Assembly (NCBI GenBank): GCA_029449235.1
Contig: JANATG010000001.1
Location: 744,001-808,000 of the forward strand
Reading direction: 5' to 3'
DNA from: Linnemannia schmuckeri
Lineage: Eukaryota; Mortierellomycota; Mortierellomycetes; Mortierellales; Mortierellaceae
Length of the DNA: 64,000 nt
Part shown: piece after piece, positions 22,966-34,263 of the stretch
Numbering within the stretch: the first letter of the stretch is position 1
How the letters are laid out: the number at the start of each line of letters is the position of its first letter
Position numbers and translations under genes: made by a program
The notes under the pieces: model-generated
The model's database searches: none
Told to the model about the DNA's origin: nothing
What the model saw: the letters and a program-made list of their open reading frames with translations, nothing else

Positions 22966-23269
22966 TTAGTATTTCAGGATGATATAGAAGGCGTGAATGA
23001 TACCTAAAGACGTCAAAACAAAGCAAACGAGAGAATAATGTTAGCGAAAATGAAATACAAAACCAAAAAAAAAACATGAGAACAACCAGGTAAAGGCGTG
23101 AAGGAAAGAAGGCAGGGCAGGAAGGAGACGTACCAGGGATGTATCCGAGACAGGTGAGGGCAATGTTGATGAGGAAGTCGCAACCACAGCCCTTCTCGAG
23201 CATCACTCCCAGAGGGGGGAGGATGATGGCAAAGATGAACTTGAAGATATCGGAGCAGGTAAGAGCCAT
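22966..23269 (-). CDS. PMP3: Plasma membrane proteolipid 3 (UPF0057 family)
   Basis: Two exons, 23269-23134 and 23003-22966, encode 57 residues, the usual length for this family. It is a tiny two-helix plasma-membrane proteolipid: SDIFKFIFAIILPPLGVML is the first helix with the signature Pro-Pro, then EKGCGCDFLINIALTCLGYIPG, then the short end GIIHAFYIILKY. The intron falls exactly at the conserved Gly before IIHA. In yeast Pmp3 affects membrane potential and tolerance to cations; family members are stress-induced in plants and fungi. A TATA-like ATAAAAGG lies on the minus strand about 115 bases upstream (23381-23388). Confidence 0.95.
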
Positions 23270-24149
23270 GGTTCTAGTTGTTGTTGTTGTTGGTTGAAAA
23301 GGATGTGTGTGTGTTGGGTGGGTGAGTTGAGCTATGGAAAATGGAATGAAGAAAAGAGAAAAAAAGTTGGGCGCCTCGTCCCTTTTATGTTTTATGCTGT
23401 CTTCGACAAAGGTCACTTGGTTTTGTCCCCGGTCTGTGCTTGAAAATCCAGCCCAATGATGTCATAGCCAAAACAGACGCAAGCCAAGTAATAGCAAAGG
23501 GCACCGCCTTCTCTTTTAACTTGTTCTTATTATGGGTGCACCCCGGTCTAAATTGTCTAATCCCGATTGCTTGTCCTGCTGGACTTATTTGTTTTCTTCC
23601 ACATGCATTGACGACGCACTTTGTTTATCCTTTTCCGCGTAGCACCTCAAATGACGAAGAGAAATCGTCATTCATTTTTGATTTTGTCCCCTTTCTGCTC
23701 CTAGCAAAACGAGGATCAGGGATCAACAATGTTACGAATTTTATCCAAAACTTGTTCCTTGGACCCTTCAACAACCAAAAAAAAAAAAAAAAAAAAATAC
23801 GGTTGATGATTAAGATAGGAAAAGAGAGAACGAAGAAAAAATAAACATCGTTTCGTTTATCTGGAGAATATCACGCTTGTATGAATTATTCTCTTTACTC
23901 AGACACTCCAACAGGCATTGCAATCCTTCATCCTTGGCTGTAGCCCTTTTTTCATTCACGTCAAACATGCATCTTCCCATTTTGGACAGAATGTCAAAAA
24001 TAGATTTCTCTCAGTCAAATGCAGGTACGCCATCATTCCGCGCTTTCGGATTTGTTTCTCAGAGTTCAATGCTTGGCAACAGCACTTCGCTGCGTTTATT
24101 ATCCTGAAAAAAAGAAACTCAGAAAATCGACAAACGAGTCGAAAGGCCG
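23270..24149. other. Spacer between PMP3 promoter and the 3' end of the GCFC-like gene
   Basis: The right part of this stretch is the 3' region of the GCFC-like gene, the left part the promoter of PMP3, both on the minus strand. It has an A20 run at about 23778-23797. The open frames show no motif. Confidence 0.45.
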
Positions 24150-27100
24150 CTACAAGCTCTGTGCCATTCGATCAATGATAGTGTGTCGCTCTTGTGACCG
24201 GATATCCTTTGGTAATGCGTGAAAGATCTATTTAGAAAAGTGGAGAACAAAAAAAAGAAAAAGAAAAAGAAAAAGAAAAAGAAAAAAGTCAGTTAAGCTT
24301 CTCTGCAAAAGGCAGGCGTATTTGGTATAAAGAATAGACAAAAGCAACGATAAAATTACCATTTGGTACTTGGGAACGGTGTCTTTGTCATCGCCTTCTA
24401 GCAGTCTCAGAATGCAGTCGTGCAAAAGCCCATCTACAACGGGCCTATCGATCGTATCTACAGGCACAAATTTCCGGAGCAACATCAAATTCCTGAACAG
24501 TCCAATCGTCTTCCAAAGATATCTATCTCGAGCATCCATTCCCTGAGCAGTGAGAATTGGACGTGGCGTCAGTGGCTGTGCTGCCTGAACGAACTGCAAC
24601 CGATGGGCTTCCGCTGTGTTGAGAATCGTCTGCAAAAGGGCCTTGATCAGCTGTTCCATTTTGCTGTTCGACTTTTCCACATAGTCTAGAAGTTCTTCCA
24701 TGATGGCCACCAAGCACTTTGTCTGCTTGGCAGAATAAAGGTCTACCCCGCCTGCGCTCAGGAACTGCGTAATCTTAGGACAAAGACTCTTGGCAACCAC
24801 CTTCTTCAGCAAGTCTCTATCTATATCTTCCTCCTCATCGTCCTGGTGATCGCTATCAGAGTCACTATGATCATAGATCCGAGAGGAGCGAGCAATGGGG
24901 TACGTAGTCACCGCTTGATGCCACGACTGCTCGGAAATGTCTTGCTTGACACGGATAGGGTTCCAAAGACATGTCTCCTGACGCACAAAGAGGTCAAAGA
25001 CTAGTGGCAATAAAAGACCACCGTATGCTTTGTTGTAGTCGCTGGGGTACTCTGCTTTCCATGCCTGGAAATGCCGCTTGACTGCCTCGAGTGAATTGAA
25101 CTCTGGCCCGACCTCCTTGAAAAGATTCAGACGGCGATCTTCCAGTTCCATCACAGCATCGCCCAACTCTCTCGCGTCGCCACTGCCAAGCTCATCGTCT
25201 GTGGAAAGTCCATCATATGTCTCGGCCTCCTTACCGTCTGCTGCTTGGAGTTGTTTCCTCTGCGCTTTCCGACGCTCCCTTTCAGCCCTTCGTCTCCTTT
25301 GTGCTGCCAATGGATCCACACCAATGCTCCGTCCAAACTCGTCCACCTCCTGAGCAATAGGCTGCTTGGCTTTTGATCTGTTCTCGTCATCGACAACATT
25401 TGCGAATTCCACCAGGTCGTCCCGCAAATCCAGATGTCTCCTTTCCAGGACTAACAATGTCCTCTCCGAAAGCATTGTCCTGAACTCCTTCTCGATCGCC
25501 TCCAAGTCTGGATACTTTTCCTCAAAGAACGCCGCCAAGTTTCTGCAGTACGACCGCAGCTCCTGGAAGAAAGTGTACCGAGCGCTGGCCTTGGACATGG
25601 CCTCCCCTGACTCCACCGTCCGAATGTTGATCTCAGCCTCCTCCATGTGAACTTGCTTCAGTTGCGCCTGGTGTTCACTCAGTTGATTCTTGAGACTGCT
25701 GAGACGGTCCTGTAAACGCTTTTTGACCTCTGCGATAGTAGGGACCTGTGTGACAGTCGGAACTGGAGAAAAGAAACGAACTATTAGTTGGTATCCTTTG
25801 CGCCGATTTCCTCCCATCTTATGCCAAATCGAAAATGTCAAAGTGCAATAAACACTTACTTGCGACCGTTCTGTGAACAGGGGCTATAGCCTTATTCTTT
25901 CCTGCATCTCGGTTGACTACACCAGCGTTCCTAATCTGCTGCATCTCCCATTCTCGCGTCTCCTCTTCATCCTCCTCGTCATCGTCACTATATGAATATT
26001 CAAGTCGAAAGCAACACAGTTAAAGTCAGCTCTTGACAGGCTTAGTATAACATACGAATGTAATAACCATATTCCAAACTCCTGGCCCTTACATGTCTTC
26101 AATCATTTCTTTCCTGGCTGCTCTCCGGTTCTTTTCTGCTTGTCGTTGAGCCTTTTGTCCCAAAGCTAATTTGTCTCCCAACACCTTATCGAGATCTATA
26201 ATATGCAATTTATGATACAGTTAGTCGTGATTTAACCACATGGCTCTATTGCAGGTCGTGGCATGTCTATCAGTTCCTATGTCCATGTGCATACCTGCTT
26301 CGCCATCATCCATTTCGTCGTCCTCCTCCCGAACCATCCGTGTATCCCTTTCCTCAACCATCTAATATCCAAAAGCAGAGTCGAAGGCAAAAAGTTGTCA
26401 GCGGATTGATCCACGGCATCATGCAGTACATCACCAATAATCAATAGTCAGCTAGGGAGGCACATACCCTGTCGTCGTCGCCTCCTGCAAGAGAAATAAA
26501 CTCTTCTTCCTCATGGTCGTTCCTGAGTCTCATCTGTTCGCGTTTCTTCTTGGCGAGGTGAATTGCGGCAGCATCGGGTATAATAGTTGGCCCTATGTGC
26601 ACAATGGCAAAAAAACACCATGTTAGACCAGTTCAGATGTAGATCCTGTGAACGCATTTATCAATACCATAACAATAGTGTACCTCCAAGGAGTGAAGGA
26701 AACTTTTCTTCAACGCTGCTTCCATGCGAATCATGCGATCTGCTGTTGGGCGCTGTAGATTGTGTCGACTTGCGAAGTTCGTCCAAAGCCTCCTTGCTGT
26801 AGGAGACGGCGTTGCCTACCGTCGCACGACTGGTAATAGACTGGTGTTGTTGTTGATCTGTAGTGTCTGGTATTTCCTTCCCTTTGTTGTTGGCCAGCCT
26901 CCTGCTAGCTGAGCTTTTTTTGATCTTGAAGGTGTCTTCCGATTCCTATGAGATTGCGAATTAATTACGCAGTTAGTATTATGTTAGAGGCGCGGCGGAA
27001 AAGAAAAAAAATTGAAGAAACGGCGCTGTAATTGTCGTACCTGCTCGTCGTCTCCAAAGCTCAGAACTGTGCTTGCAACCTTCTTCTTGACCTTCTTGAC

Positions 27101-27347
27101 CTTGACTACAGGTTCAACGGCATCTATAAAGGCGTTGGAAGAAAATTTAACTGATGCCATTTAGAACAAAAACATTCAAAGCCAAGTGAGTTTGTAAATG
27201 ACATCTGTTTTTCGAGAGTACGTGTTTAATGTTGTTACCATTGTCGGGAATGGGTGTGTTGTTTCCAGAGTCTTGTACGAGTGCCTCATCACCGTCGTCG
27301 ATGTCGAGCTTCTTGCGGATGTTTCGATTCTTTCTTGGAGTAAACAT
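24150..27347 (-). CDS. GCFC / NTR2-type pre-mRNA splicing factor (PAXBP1-like)
   Basis: I read nine exons on the minus strand: 27347-27239, 27123-27041, 26945-26669, 26592-26468, 26361-26295, 26195-26093, 25987-25860, 25762-24360 and 24227-24150, about 790 residues. The start MFTPRKNRN is basic. Blocks typical of the family follow: VLSFGDDE, FKIKKSSASRRL, YSKEALDELR, IPDAAAIHLAKKKREQMR, then EWEMQQIRNAG, a coiled coil of about 100 residues (EVKKRLQDRLSSLKNQ onward), and the C-terminal GCFC region with DVYS-like ALSLCPKITQF and WKTIGLFRNLMLL. The protein should act in the nucleus in spliceosome disassembly. The last exon is recognised from IFHALPKDIRSQERHTIID; the exon 8 frame otherwise runs into Phe/Leu repeats. 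The exon 3/4 join is uncertain (see findings): the strongest donor, at 26684, is out of frame, so I used a weaker one at 26668. Confidence 0.85.
24251..24287 (-). repeat. (AAAAAG)n microsatellite forming the polypyrimidine tract of an intron
   Basis: Tandem AAAAAG units on the plus strand (CTTTTT on the minus) lie in the last intron of the GCFC-like gene, shortly before its acceptor at 24228. They explain the Phe/Leu repeat seen if the intron is translated. Confidence 0.85.
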
Positions 27348-27761
27348 GGTGTGAATAGGTGGGGGTGTGGTGAAAGAAAACAATAAAAAGTCGGTGGCGG
27401 ACGGACCTTTCTTTTTCATTCAAATTTCGCGGCAACACAAAATTTCGATGGCTTGGCTGGAAGCCTTAACTCCGGGGAGATCATTCGAGTCTACAAAAAC
27501 GCGGGGTCTGGAGATTGGAGGAGTGGAGGACTGGTATCATTCGTGATAGAGCGACTTTCCACACCGGCCATGCCTGCTATGTATCATATATACTTCACTT
27601 TGACTCCAGCTCATTCCGTCCTAAAAAGTAGGTACGTATTTGTACACATCCTCATATCGATTGACCTTCTTCATGTACCTTGCACAAGCCAAATCTGGTG
27701 AGGAGCGCGACTAGTATTCAAGGGAACACGAAACTACGGTGACGGAGAAGATGCAGCGAAA

Positions 27762-27845
27762 GACACCCTGGACACAGAGGATAGATGGAGACACCCTGGA
27801 TACGGAGGATAGATGAAGACACTTTGGATACGGAGGATAGACGAA
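27762..27845 (+). repeat. 28-base tandem repeat, three copies
   Basis: Three adjacent 28-base units, 27762-27789, 27790-27817 and 27818-27845, each start GACAC and share GGATAGA near the end. Copies differ at only a few positions. They lie about 195-275 bases upstream of the profilin start codon, before its TATA box. Confidence 0.9.
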
Positions 27846-27939
27846 GAATCCTAGCCCACCGCCAGCCACAGACAGTTGAAGGAGGAAGACGCGACTGGGT
27901 AATGCCCTTTGATGACGTGTCTGGATTTTTAACTTGACC

Positions 27940-27946
27940 TATAAAT
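27940..27946 (+). promoter_or_regulatory. TATA box of profilin gene
   Basis: TATAAAT lies about 92 bases upstream of the profilin ATG, consistent with a highly expressed gene with a short leader. Confidence 0.6.
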
Positions 27947-28037
27947 GGCGTTGGTGTGCCCTGAAGTCATTTTTTCCTTTCTTTTTCATCAATCATCCAC
28001 TTCTTCTCACACCCCTCATCACACATCATCTTACACA

Positions 28038-29641
28038 ATGTCCTGGCAATCATACGTCGATAACAACCTCGTCGGCACTGGCAAGGTCGCCAAGGGTGCC
28101 ATCTTTGGCTTGGACGGCTCCCTCTGGGCCACCAGCTCCAACTTCTCGGTAAACTAGCTAACTATTCCCCTCCCCCCCTCTACTTCTCATCACCCTTGTT
28201 GAACACATGGGAGCCTGAAAACACTTCCCACACAACAGGCTTTTTTTCTGTATTCTCTTCGTTATATATTCGTGTTTCTTTTGCAGCACTTTACCTGAAG
28301 GACAACGAAGGACGCCTGTCGTCGAAGACTGGATAGCTTCTGGACACCGTCGCACCCGTGTTGTCTTTTTTTTCAAGGATAAAGCCTGGCGACGACGCGT
28401 CGGTTTTTTAGGACACCGTATGTGCAGGTTCAGGAAGAGTATACAGAGTGTACTCAATTCTCCTTTTCTTTTTTACCAATTGGTATCATGGTCATTGTTA
28501 TTAGGTCAGCGCTGCCGAGGCCAAGAAGTTGATTGCTGCTTTCGACGATGTCAATGACATTGCTGCCAACGGTCTCTACCTCGAGGGCACCAAGTACGTC
28601 TACTTGAGAACCGTTGGCGACAGCATCTACGCTCGCAATGTAAGTCTTGAGAACACGGAAACTCTTTCTCTCTCTTTGTTTCTCTCCTTTCCTTTCATAT
28701 GGTGGTCGACGAAAAGAAGACAGGATGGTGAAGGTCATAGTGAAAAAGTACAACTTGCTTGACTCGTGGATTCCTTCCACTCACCTTAACCGTCGCAAGC
28801 TCACATTCATGCTCGCGGAGTAGAAGTTTGGGTGACTGAGGTGAAGTGGGAAAGTGGGAAAAAAGAGGAAAAAAATGTTGGAGCACAATGCAACCACATG
28901 AGGCATGTTTGGACATTTTGGTCATTTTTCATGCCAGACAACAAGGAAAAGTGGTTCACCTGATTATTCAAACTCGGCAAGCAAGATGTTCAAAAAGCAA
29001 CAATAACAACACCACTAATAACCAGCAACAGCAGATACACCCCTTCAATGACATGGGCGATGATGGAAGCTGTAGCAAGGGCAGCTAGAGGAGGGCCAAG
29101 AGGATGATTGGGGGTGGGTCACTTGGTTTTTTTTGTTTCCCTTTTCTATCCCAACGGAGCAAGCATCCTGTGTGGAGAGGCGGGTGCCCCTAATCCCCGG
29201 AACTTTTTTTTATGTTTTTTTTTCTGGCGTCTATTTCTGTCCTCCCGTCCTAGACTTTTGCTTTATTTTGATGCTCAGATGATAATTTTGCTCTCTGCTT
29301 TACAATGACCATACGTTTCTAATCATTCTATTCTCTTCTCTTTTGTTTGCCTCTTTTCTAGGGTGCCACCGGTATCACTGCCGTTAAGACCAAGCAGTGT
29401 GTTCTCGTCGGTTTCTACAACGAGAACCAGCAGGCTGGTGACTGCAACGGCGTCGTCGAGTCCGTGGCCACCTACCTCAAGGAATCCGGTTACGTAAGTT
29501 TGACATCCCATTCGATCCTTGCAATATACCCATTGAACACCTGACGATCTTTGTATCTGTTCAACGTACATACATGCCATCAAGGAATGTCAGTAATGCT
29601 AACTTCCCTTACCCACCTTCTCTTTTTGAACCATGTAGTAA
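28038..29641 (+). CDS. Profilin
   Basis: Exons 28038-28148, 28505-28639, 29362-29493 and 29639-29641 encode 126 residues, the standard length for fungal profilins. The start MSWQSYVDNNLVGTG, the centre AIFGLDGSLWATS, and the end CVLVGFYNENQQAGDCNGVV and VATYLKESGY are the family signature. Profilin binds actin monomers, poly-proline formins and phosphoinositides in the cytoplasm and supports filament growth at hyphal tips. The last exon is just the stop codon TAA: the donor GTAAGT follows the final TAC directly and the TAG acceptor at 29637-29638 precedes TAA. Introns 1 and 2 are long for this window (356 and 722 bases). An AATAAA signal lies at about 29875. Confidence 0.95.
28640..29361 (+). 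other. Long second intron of profilin
   Basis: This is a 722-base intron with GTAAGT donor and TTTTCTAG acceptor. It contains a stretch of CAA/CAG-rich sequence (about 29000-29040) and no open frame that resembles a protein. Long introns in actin-cytoskeleton genes sometimes carry regulatory elements; I see no specific one. Confidence 0.6.
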
Positions 29642-30275
29642 ACTATCTTCAACACAGTCAGACTCGCTCTTTTTCGCCGACGTAGCGGAGTGTCGTAAAA
29701 GGAGTGTTTTCAACGATATCGACCGACGACGTTCTTTTGCAATTTGCATTGGCGGCAAACACATTCCTTCCGTCTCCCTCTACCCACGATTCATCTATCA
29801 CTGGCAGTTTTTTGCGATATATCTTCTTCCAGCAGTATCTAACTAAAATCTAGAAAACATGAAAAAAAGGATTCCAATAAATACACTTTCAGTCAGCCAC
29901 CCCTTCCTCGTTACATATATTTTCTATATCCTTTTGAACAACTTCTCGTCTTTCATCTTGTAGACTTTTCTTCCTTCTTTTCTTTCATATCACACTCTTT
30001 ATGTTGTTTTCTTCCCCCTTTCCCTTTAAACACAAAGGGTGAAGATGCACAGCAAGGCAAAAATAGCACACAATCGAAGGTGGTGGTTGGTGTGCAAGGC
30101 GCACAGGTGCCCTTCAATCAGCCAACAACATCAACCAACACCAACCAACGCACAAACGAGCTAATCCTGTCATAATGCCGCGGAGAAAATGCACAACAAA
30201 CACAACACTCCCTATGTAAAAAAATAAAACAAACAAAAAAAACATATCCCTTTATTAAGTTAGCCTTCCTTTCGC
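29642..30275. other. Convergent 3' spacer, profilin / ETT1
   Basis: 3' regions of two converging genes. It includes an AATAAA for profilin (about 29875) and a stretch of short direct and inverted GTTGG/CCAAC words at about 30080-30150. No gene seen. Confidence 0.45.
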
Positions 30276-32089
30276 CTACTCTTCACCATCCTCTGCGTCG
30301 TCTTCTTCTTCGTCACCCTCAAAATCACCGCTGTCTTCGTCATCTTCGTCCGCGAACCCTTCGCCATCATCATCTCCCTGAAGAGCTTCAACCTGTTCAC
30401 GGAGCGCCTCGTTACCTAGATGCAAATTGAATGCACAGAGGTCAGGATATACCTATACCATGCCTAGATTTTATGCACAATTGATACGGTAACGATATGC
30501 TTTTTCCAAACTTACTAGGATCCAAGTCCAAGGCATGCGAAAGCTTTTCTGTTGCGGCATCAAAACGCTCCATCATAGTGTCCTCGTCCACAATAAAGCC
30601 TGTCGACATCAGATATGCCTGTCCCAGCTATTTAGTCAAGAAGGGTAAGAGATAGTGTTAGCGTCTAGCTTACCCTCTTAACTACCAACAAAGGATATAC
30701 ACTCAAGAGCTAAGAGGCATTAGGTTATCTTACAACTTCAAGAGTCTTTGCATCGCCATTCTCATCCTGGAGTTCCTCAGCCTTGACCAAAAGCTCGATC
30801 GCCTTCTCGACGTAGGCCTTGGCTGGGTTGTCCTCGCTCTGGCTCTGGTCGTCGACCAATCTGGCCTTGCTGTGAAGGCACGATCCGTAAATGCTCAACA
30901 CATCCGGGTTCGAGTTGATCAGATCTGCGTTTGCCTGCTGAGCGTCCTCCAAGTGCTGGATCGCGCGATCGAACACTTTTGCCGCCAGTTCTATTCCAAC
31001 CATGTTCATAAAAAGGAAAAAAAAAATCATTTAAATAATTCGTCTAAAAACAATCAAAGTGTCTCTCTCGCCGCATTCAAGAAAAAACCTTGTTCGCAAA
31101 CAACCTTTTCTTTTCCACAAACGGCTATGACCTTACTTACCATGGTTGACTTTAAGATCCAAAGAGACACCGTACTCCTCAAGTTCCTGTGCAGCTCTGA
31201 TCGACTCTTGAGCAAACGCTGACTCAGGCTTGGTCTTGAGCAGCTTTAATCCCTTCTCAAACGACTCCAATCCATGGTTCACCAACGCCAACTCGGTCTT
31301 TCCAACAAGCACAGCAGCATCTCTCTGTTCCTCCGAAGGTTCTTCATCATCATCCTCTGCCAGAACCATCATCGCCTTCATTGCCTTTCCGCGCTGGTCG
31401 CGAGCCTATCAATGAAAGATGTAGCAACAAAGTTTATATCAAATTGTCGCCATTAGCAAAAGCCGCTTATTTTACCTTCGTGCTATGATCAATTTCTACA
31501 CTTATCATCAAAAATACAGTTACTTCTTCCTTACCTGAGAAATCTGAGCAATACCAAGACCAACCAATACGTTCCCATTCTCTTTGTTAGTCCTTCTCGC
31601 CAACTCCTCAAACATCCTCGTTCCCTCTTGCAACATCTCCGTCGAGGGCACAGCATTCCCCACCGCAACAACGCAAGCCGCATGCTGAACCCGTGTCTCC
31701 AACACCTTGCCCGCAACTTCCGTCCCATCATTCAACTCAATATGAGCCTCGGCCTTTTCCAAAATCTCAAACTCTTCTATCGCCTTATCAAATAACGCCT
31801 TGGCCATCCTCGACAAAGACCCCACTGCTCCTCCTTCGCCCTTGGAGACTTCTTCACGTGCCATTTGGAAGAGCTCGACAGCACTAGGCTTGGTGTCAAA
31901 CTGGAGCACAATCTCGCCCTCGGCACAGCCCTCGCAGTCCGGGTCCTCACAGTCTTCGGCGTGTTGCTTTTCTGAAGGTTCCTTGCGCGCCTTCTTGGAA
32001 TCATGTTTCTCTGAGGAAGAAGAGGAAGTGTTGGGTGCTTCGGGCGAGGAGGCCTTTCGCTTGTGAGTCAATGATGCCGTGTCAGCCAT
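30276..32089 (-). CDS. ETT1: Enhancer of translation termination 1 (Nro1/Ett1 family)
   Basis: Five exons, 32089-31535, 31405-31141, 30990-30734, 30627-30516 and 30415-30276, encode 442 residues. It starts with a Lys/Ser-rich, probably nuclear, segment (HKRKASSPE, SKKARKEPS), then an acidic Cys motif (CEDPDCEGC). A helical-repeat body follows with typical pieces: VELFQMAREE, KALFDKAIEEFE, AVPSTEMLQEGTRMFEELARR, VFDRAIQHLEDAQ, and GQAYLMSTGF. The end is a run of Asp/Glu. Yeast Ett1 supports stop-codon recognition with Tpa1, and fission yeast Nro1 links Ofd1 to oxygen sensing; which role applies here is not visible. The gene lies directly downstream of eIF2-beta on the same strand, about 350 bases from its stop. 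Confidence 0.88.
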
Positions 32090-32441
32090 TTGGTCGATTG
32101 TTGTTTTTGTTGTTGAAGGGGGTTGAATGAGAATGAAAGGAAAGAGTAAAGGGGTCAGACAGAAACGATCTGATCAGAAGAAAAAAAAGGGCGCATTTGT
32201 ATGAGCCGTCACAGTTCATCCAAACGCGAAAGTTCGTGTCTAGGCCCACGCCATCAGTTTCCAGTGGAAATCCACTGCGTGGACTTGATCCAGTGTGGTT
32301 CTTGTGATAGTCGCAAGCATCCATAGTAGACGAACGAAGGAAAAAGTAAACAAAAAAAGCTAACTGAATGCGAAATAAAAGCATGATTTATTGAAATAAT
32401 CTCCTCCTCTCCAACCTCCACACCATTCTGGGTTCGAGCGT
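32090..32441 (-). promoter_or_regulatory. Short spacer upstream of ETT1
   Basis: The spacer runs between the proposed eIF2-beta stop codon and the ETT1 start on the same strand. It must hold both the eIF2-beta 3' end and the ETT1 promoter. An AATAAA-type signal on the minus strand lies at about 32390. No other gene. Confidence 0.45.
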
Positions 32442-34263
32442 TTACTATGCAGATCCAGAAATAAAGACCACAACTGACGTGAGTAAACTGCAATGGGATG
32501 ACAAAGAGACATATTACAAACATATCGACCGTAAAGCCAGTAAAGAAACTTACAGCAGCAGCCTTGACACGCTGGGCAGCACGCTTGCCAGTCTGGGCCT
32601 GGAAACCAGACTTGATAGCCGAGACGGATCTTGTGGAACCGCAGGCCTCGCACTGCAAGAAGAACAGACGGTTCTCCTTGGTAAGAATAGTATCGGGAGA
32701 TTTGCAGGTCTTGCAGGTAACGTACTCGACAATGTAACGACGCAAGACAGCCTCGATCTGCTTCTGCTGGAAACGACCCTTGATGACCAAGCGCTGGGAT
32801 CCATCAATGGATCCAGAGGTTCCCAACTCGGCAAACAAGAACTGAATAACGTGCTCAGGCTGACGATGCATCCTCTTGCAGATATCGGCAACGTTGGCAA
32901 AGACAGTCTTCTTGTTACCATCGCGCATGACCGAGGGAGGAACAATGGTGTAACGCTTCTTCTCTCCAGCAAGCTCGGGGTTGTTCTGACGAAGAATCTT
33001 GAAGACGCGAGACAAAAGCTATAGAGGGATAAAAGATATAATAAGAGAGATGAGTATCAAAGGAGCCACAAAGCACATGACAGTGTTTTTTCAGCCACCA
33101 ATAGAATGATTCATCCCGCAGTAAAAAAGTCCTCGAACGAAACTAGTGCGTCCGGCAGTGACATAAACGTCTGCTTGACTGTGGAGTGAAAAAGAAAAGG
33201 ACGAAGAGGCTTAATTACCTCGGTGTATGTGTAGTCGCGGTTGGATCCGATCCAGCCCTCCTCAGCATCAGCACCGGCCTTGGAGCTGGAGCGAGCAGCG
33301 CCTTCCTCATCGTCGGCAGCAAAGATATCGTCGGGATCGCGAGCAGCATCGTCGCCCTCCTGATCCTGACCATCCTCGAAAGCAGAGAAGTCGACCTTCT
33401 TGGACTTCTTCTTCTTCTTTTTCATGTCACCGAAATCAAATGACTCGCCAGCGTCAGCAGCGGCCTCCTCGCCACCCTCAGCAGCGGCATCATCCTAGTT
33501 AGTATACAAAAGAAATCATCACAGTGATATAAGTGTCATGTCTTAAGAATAATAATAATTCAAGGGTGAGAACTGGGTACTGAAACTTTGGCACGAAAAA
33601 AATTAGCCTGTAACTGCGCCTTACCTCAACCTTGATCTTCTTCTTCTTCTTCTTCTTCTCGCCAAACATGGCCATAGGATCCTCCTCAGCAGCATCTATT
33701 TAGTGTATTACAGTGAATTAATGAAGTATTAGTCGTTAATGACTCATAAAAGACGTACAATAGACAAAAGATAAAAATAATTTCATGTGCTGCAATCGCG
33801 CGATCCTTCGACCAGGTGTGTCATCTCGATGAGTCCTGGTCGAGAAAGGCAACAGTAAGCGATTACCTGCTGCAGGCGCGGCCTCTTGAGACTCGGCGGT
33901 AGCCTCCTCAACGGGCTCCTCCTCAGTCTTCTTGGACTTTTTCTTCTTCTTCTTCATGCTGAGGTCAAAGACGAGCTATTACGATGCATAAAGAATATTG
34001 CAACGAGACGAAAGAAAGGAGTATGGTTGTGTCGAGTAGATTAGCGATGCTGTGATCATTCCCAGGCTGTGTTTGTTGTGCTGAGCTTTGGCGCAAGAGA
34101 GAAAAAAAAAAGGCAAATTCCGTGTTTTTTTGAAGGTTGTTTTTTGCTGAATTATCGACAGGCAGGCTGGTGCGTTCATGAAGAAGCAGTAGAGCGAGGA
34201 TATGCTTACTTCTTTCTCCTGAATCTCCATGGATTCGAGCTTCTCCTCAATTTCTGCGGACAT
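32442..34263 (-). CDS. Translation initiation factor eIF2 subunit beta
   Basis: Six exons, 34263-34210, 33975-33867, 33695-33625, 33494-33219, 33018-32554 and 32444-32442, encode 325 residues. Three lysine blocks (KKKKKSKK, KKKKKKKIK, KKKKKKSKK) each follow an acidic stretch, as expected for the eIF5/eIF2B-epsilon-binding N-terminus; the exon 2 start LVFDLSMKKKKK matches the family. The core has RVFKILRQNNPELAGEKKR, VNFADICKRMHRQPEHV-like sequence and GRFQQKQIEAVLRRYI. The C4 zinc finger follows: CKTC and, 17 residues on, CEAC. It ends GFQAQTGKRAAQRVKAAA. The factor is part of the ternary complex delivering initiator tRNA in the cytoplasm. I place the stop codon alone in exon 6; without that splice the frame would run on for about 100 unlikely residues. 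Confidence 0.92.

Larger units (their letters stand above)
27348..28037. promoter_or_regulatory. Divergent promoter region, GCFC-like gene / profilin
   Basis: This is the head-to-head spacer between the splicing factor (minus) and profilin (plus). It contains a three-copy 28-base tandem repeat (27762-27845) and a TATA box (27940-27946). Short open frames at 27453-27701 look like chance. Confidence 0.55.

Noticed and set aside
24228..24359. C-terminal extension of the GCFC-like frame (Phe/Leu repeats)
   Set aside because: It is intron sequence: a GTAATT donor and TAG acceptor give the more natural end IFHALPKDIRSQE; the Phe/Leu part is the AAAAAG microsatellite.
32254..32553. About 100-residue C-terminal extension of eIF2-beta
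   Set aside because: The known factor ends soon after TGKR; a good GTAAGT donor follows KAAA and the extension has no resemblance to the family.
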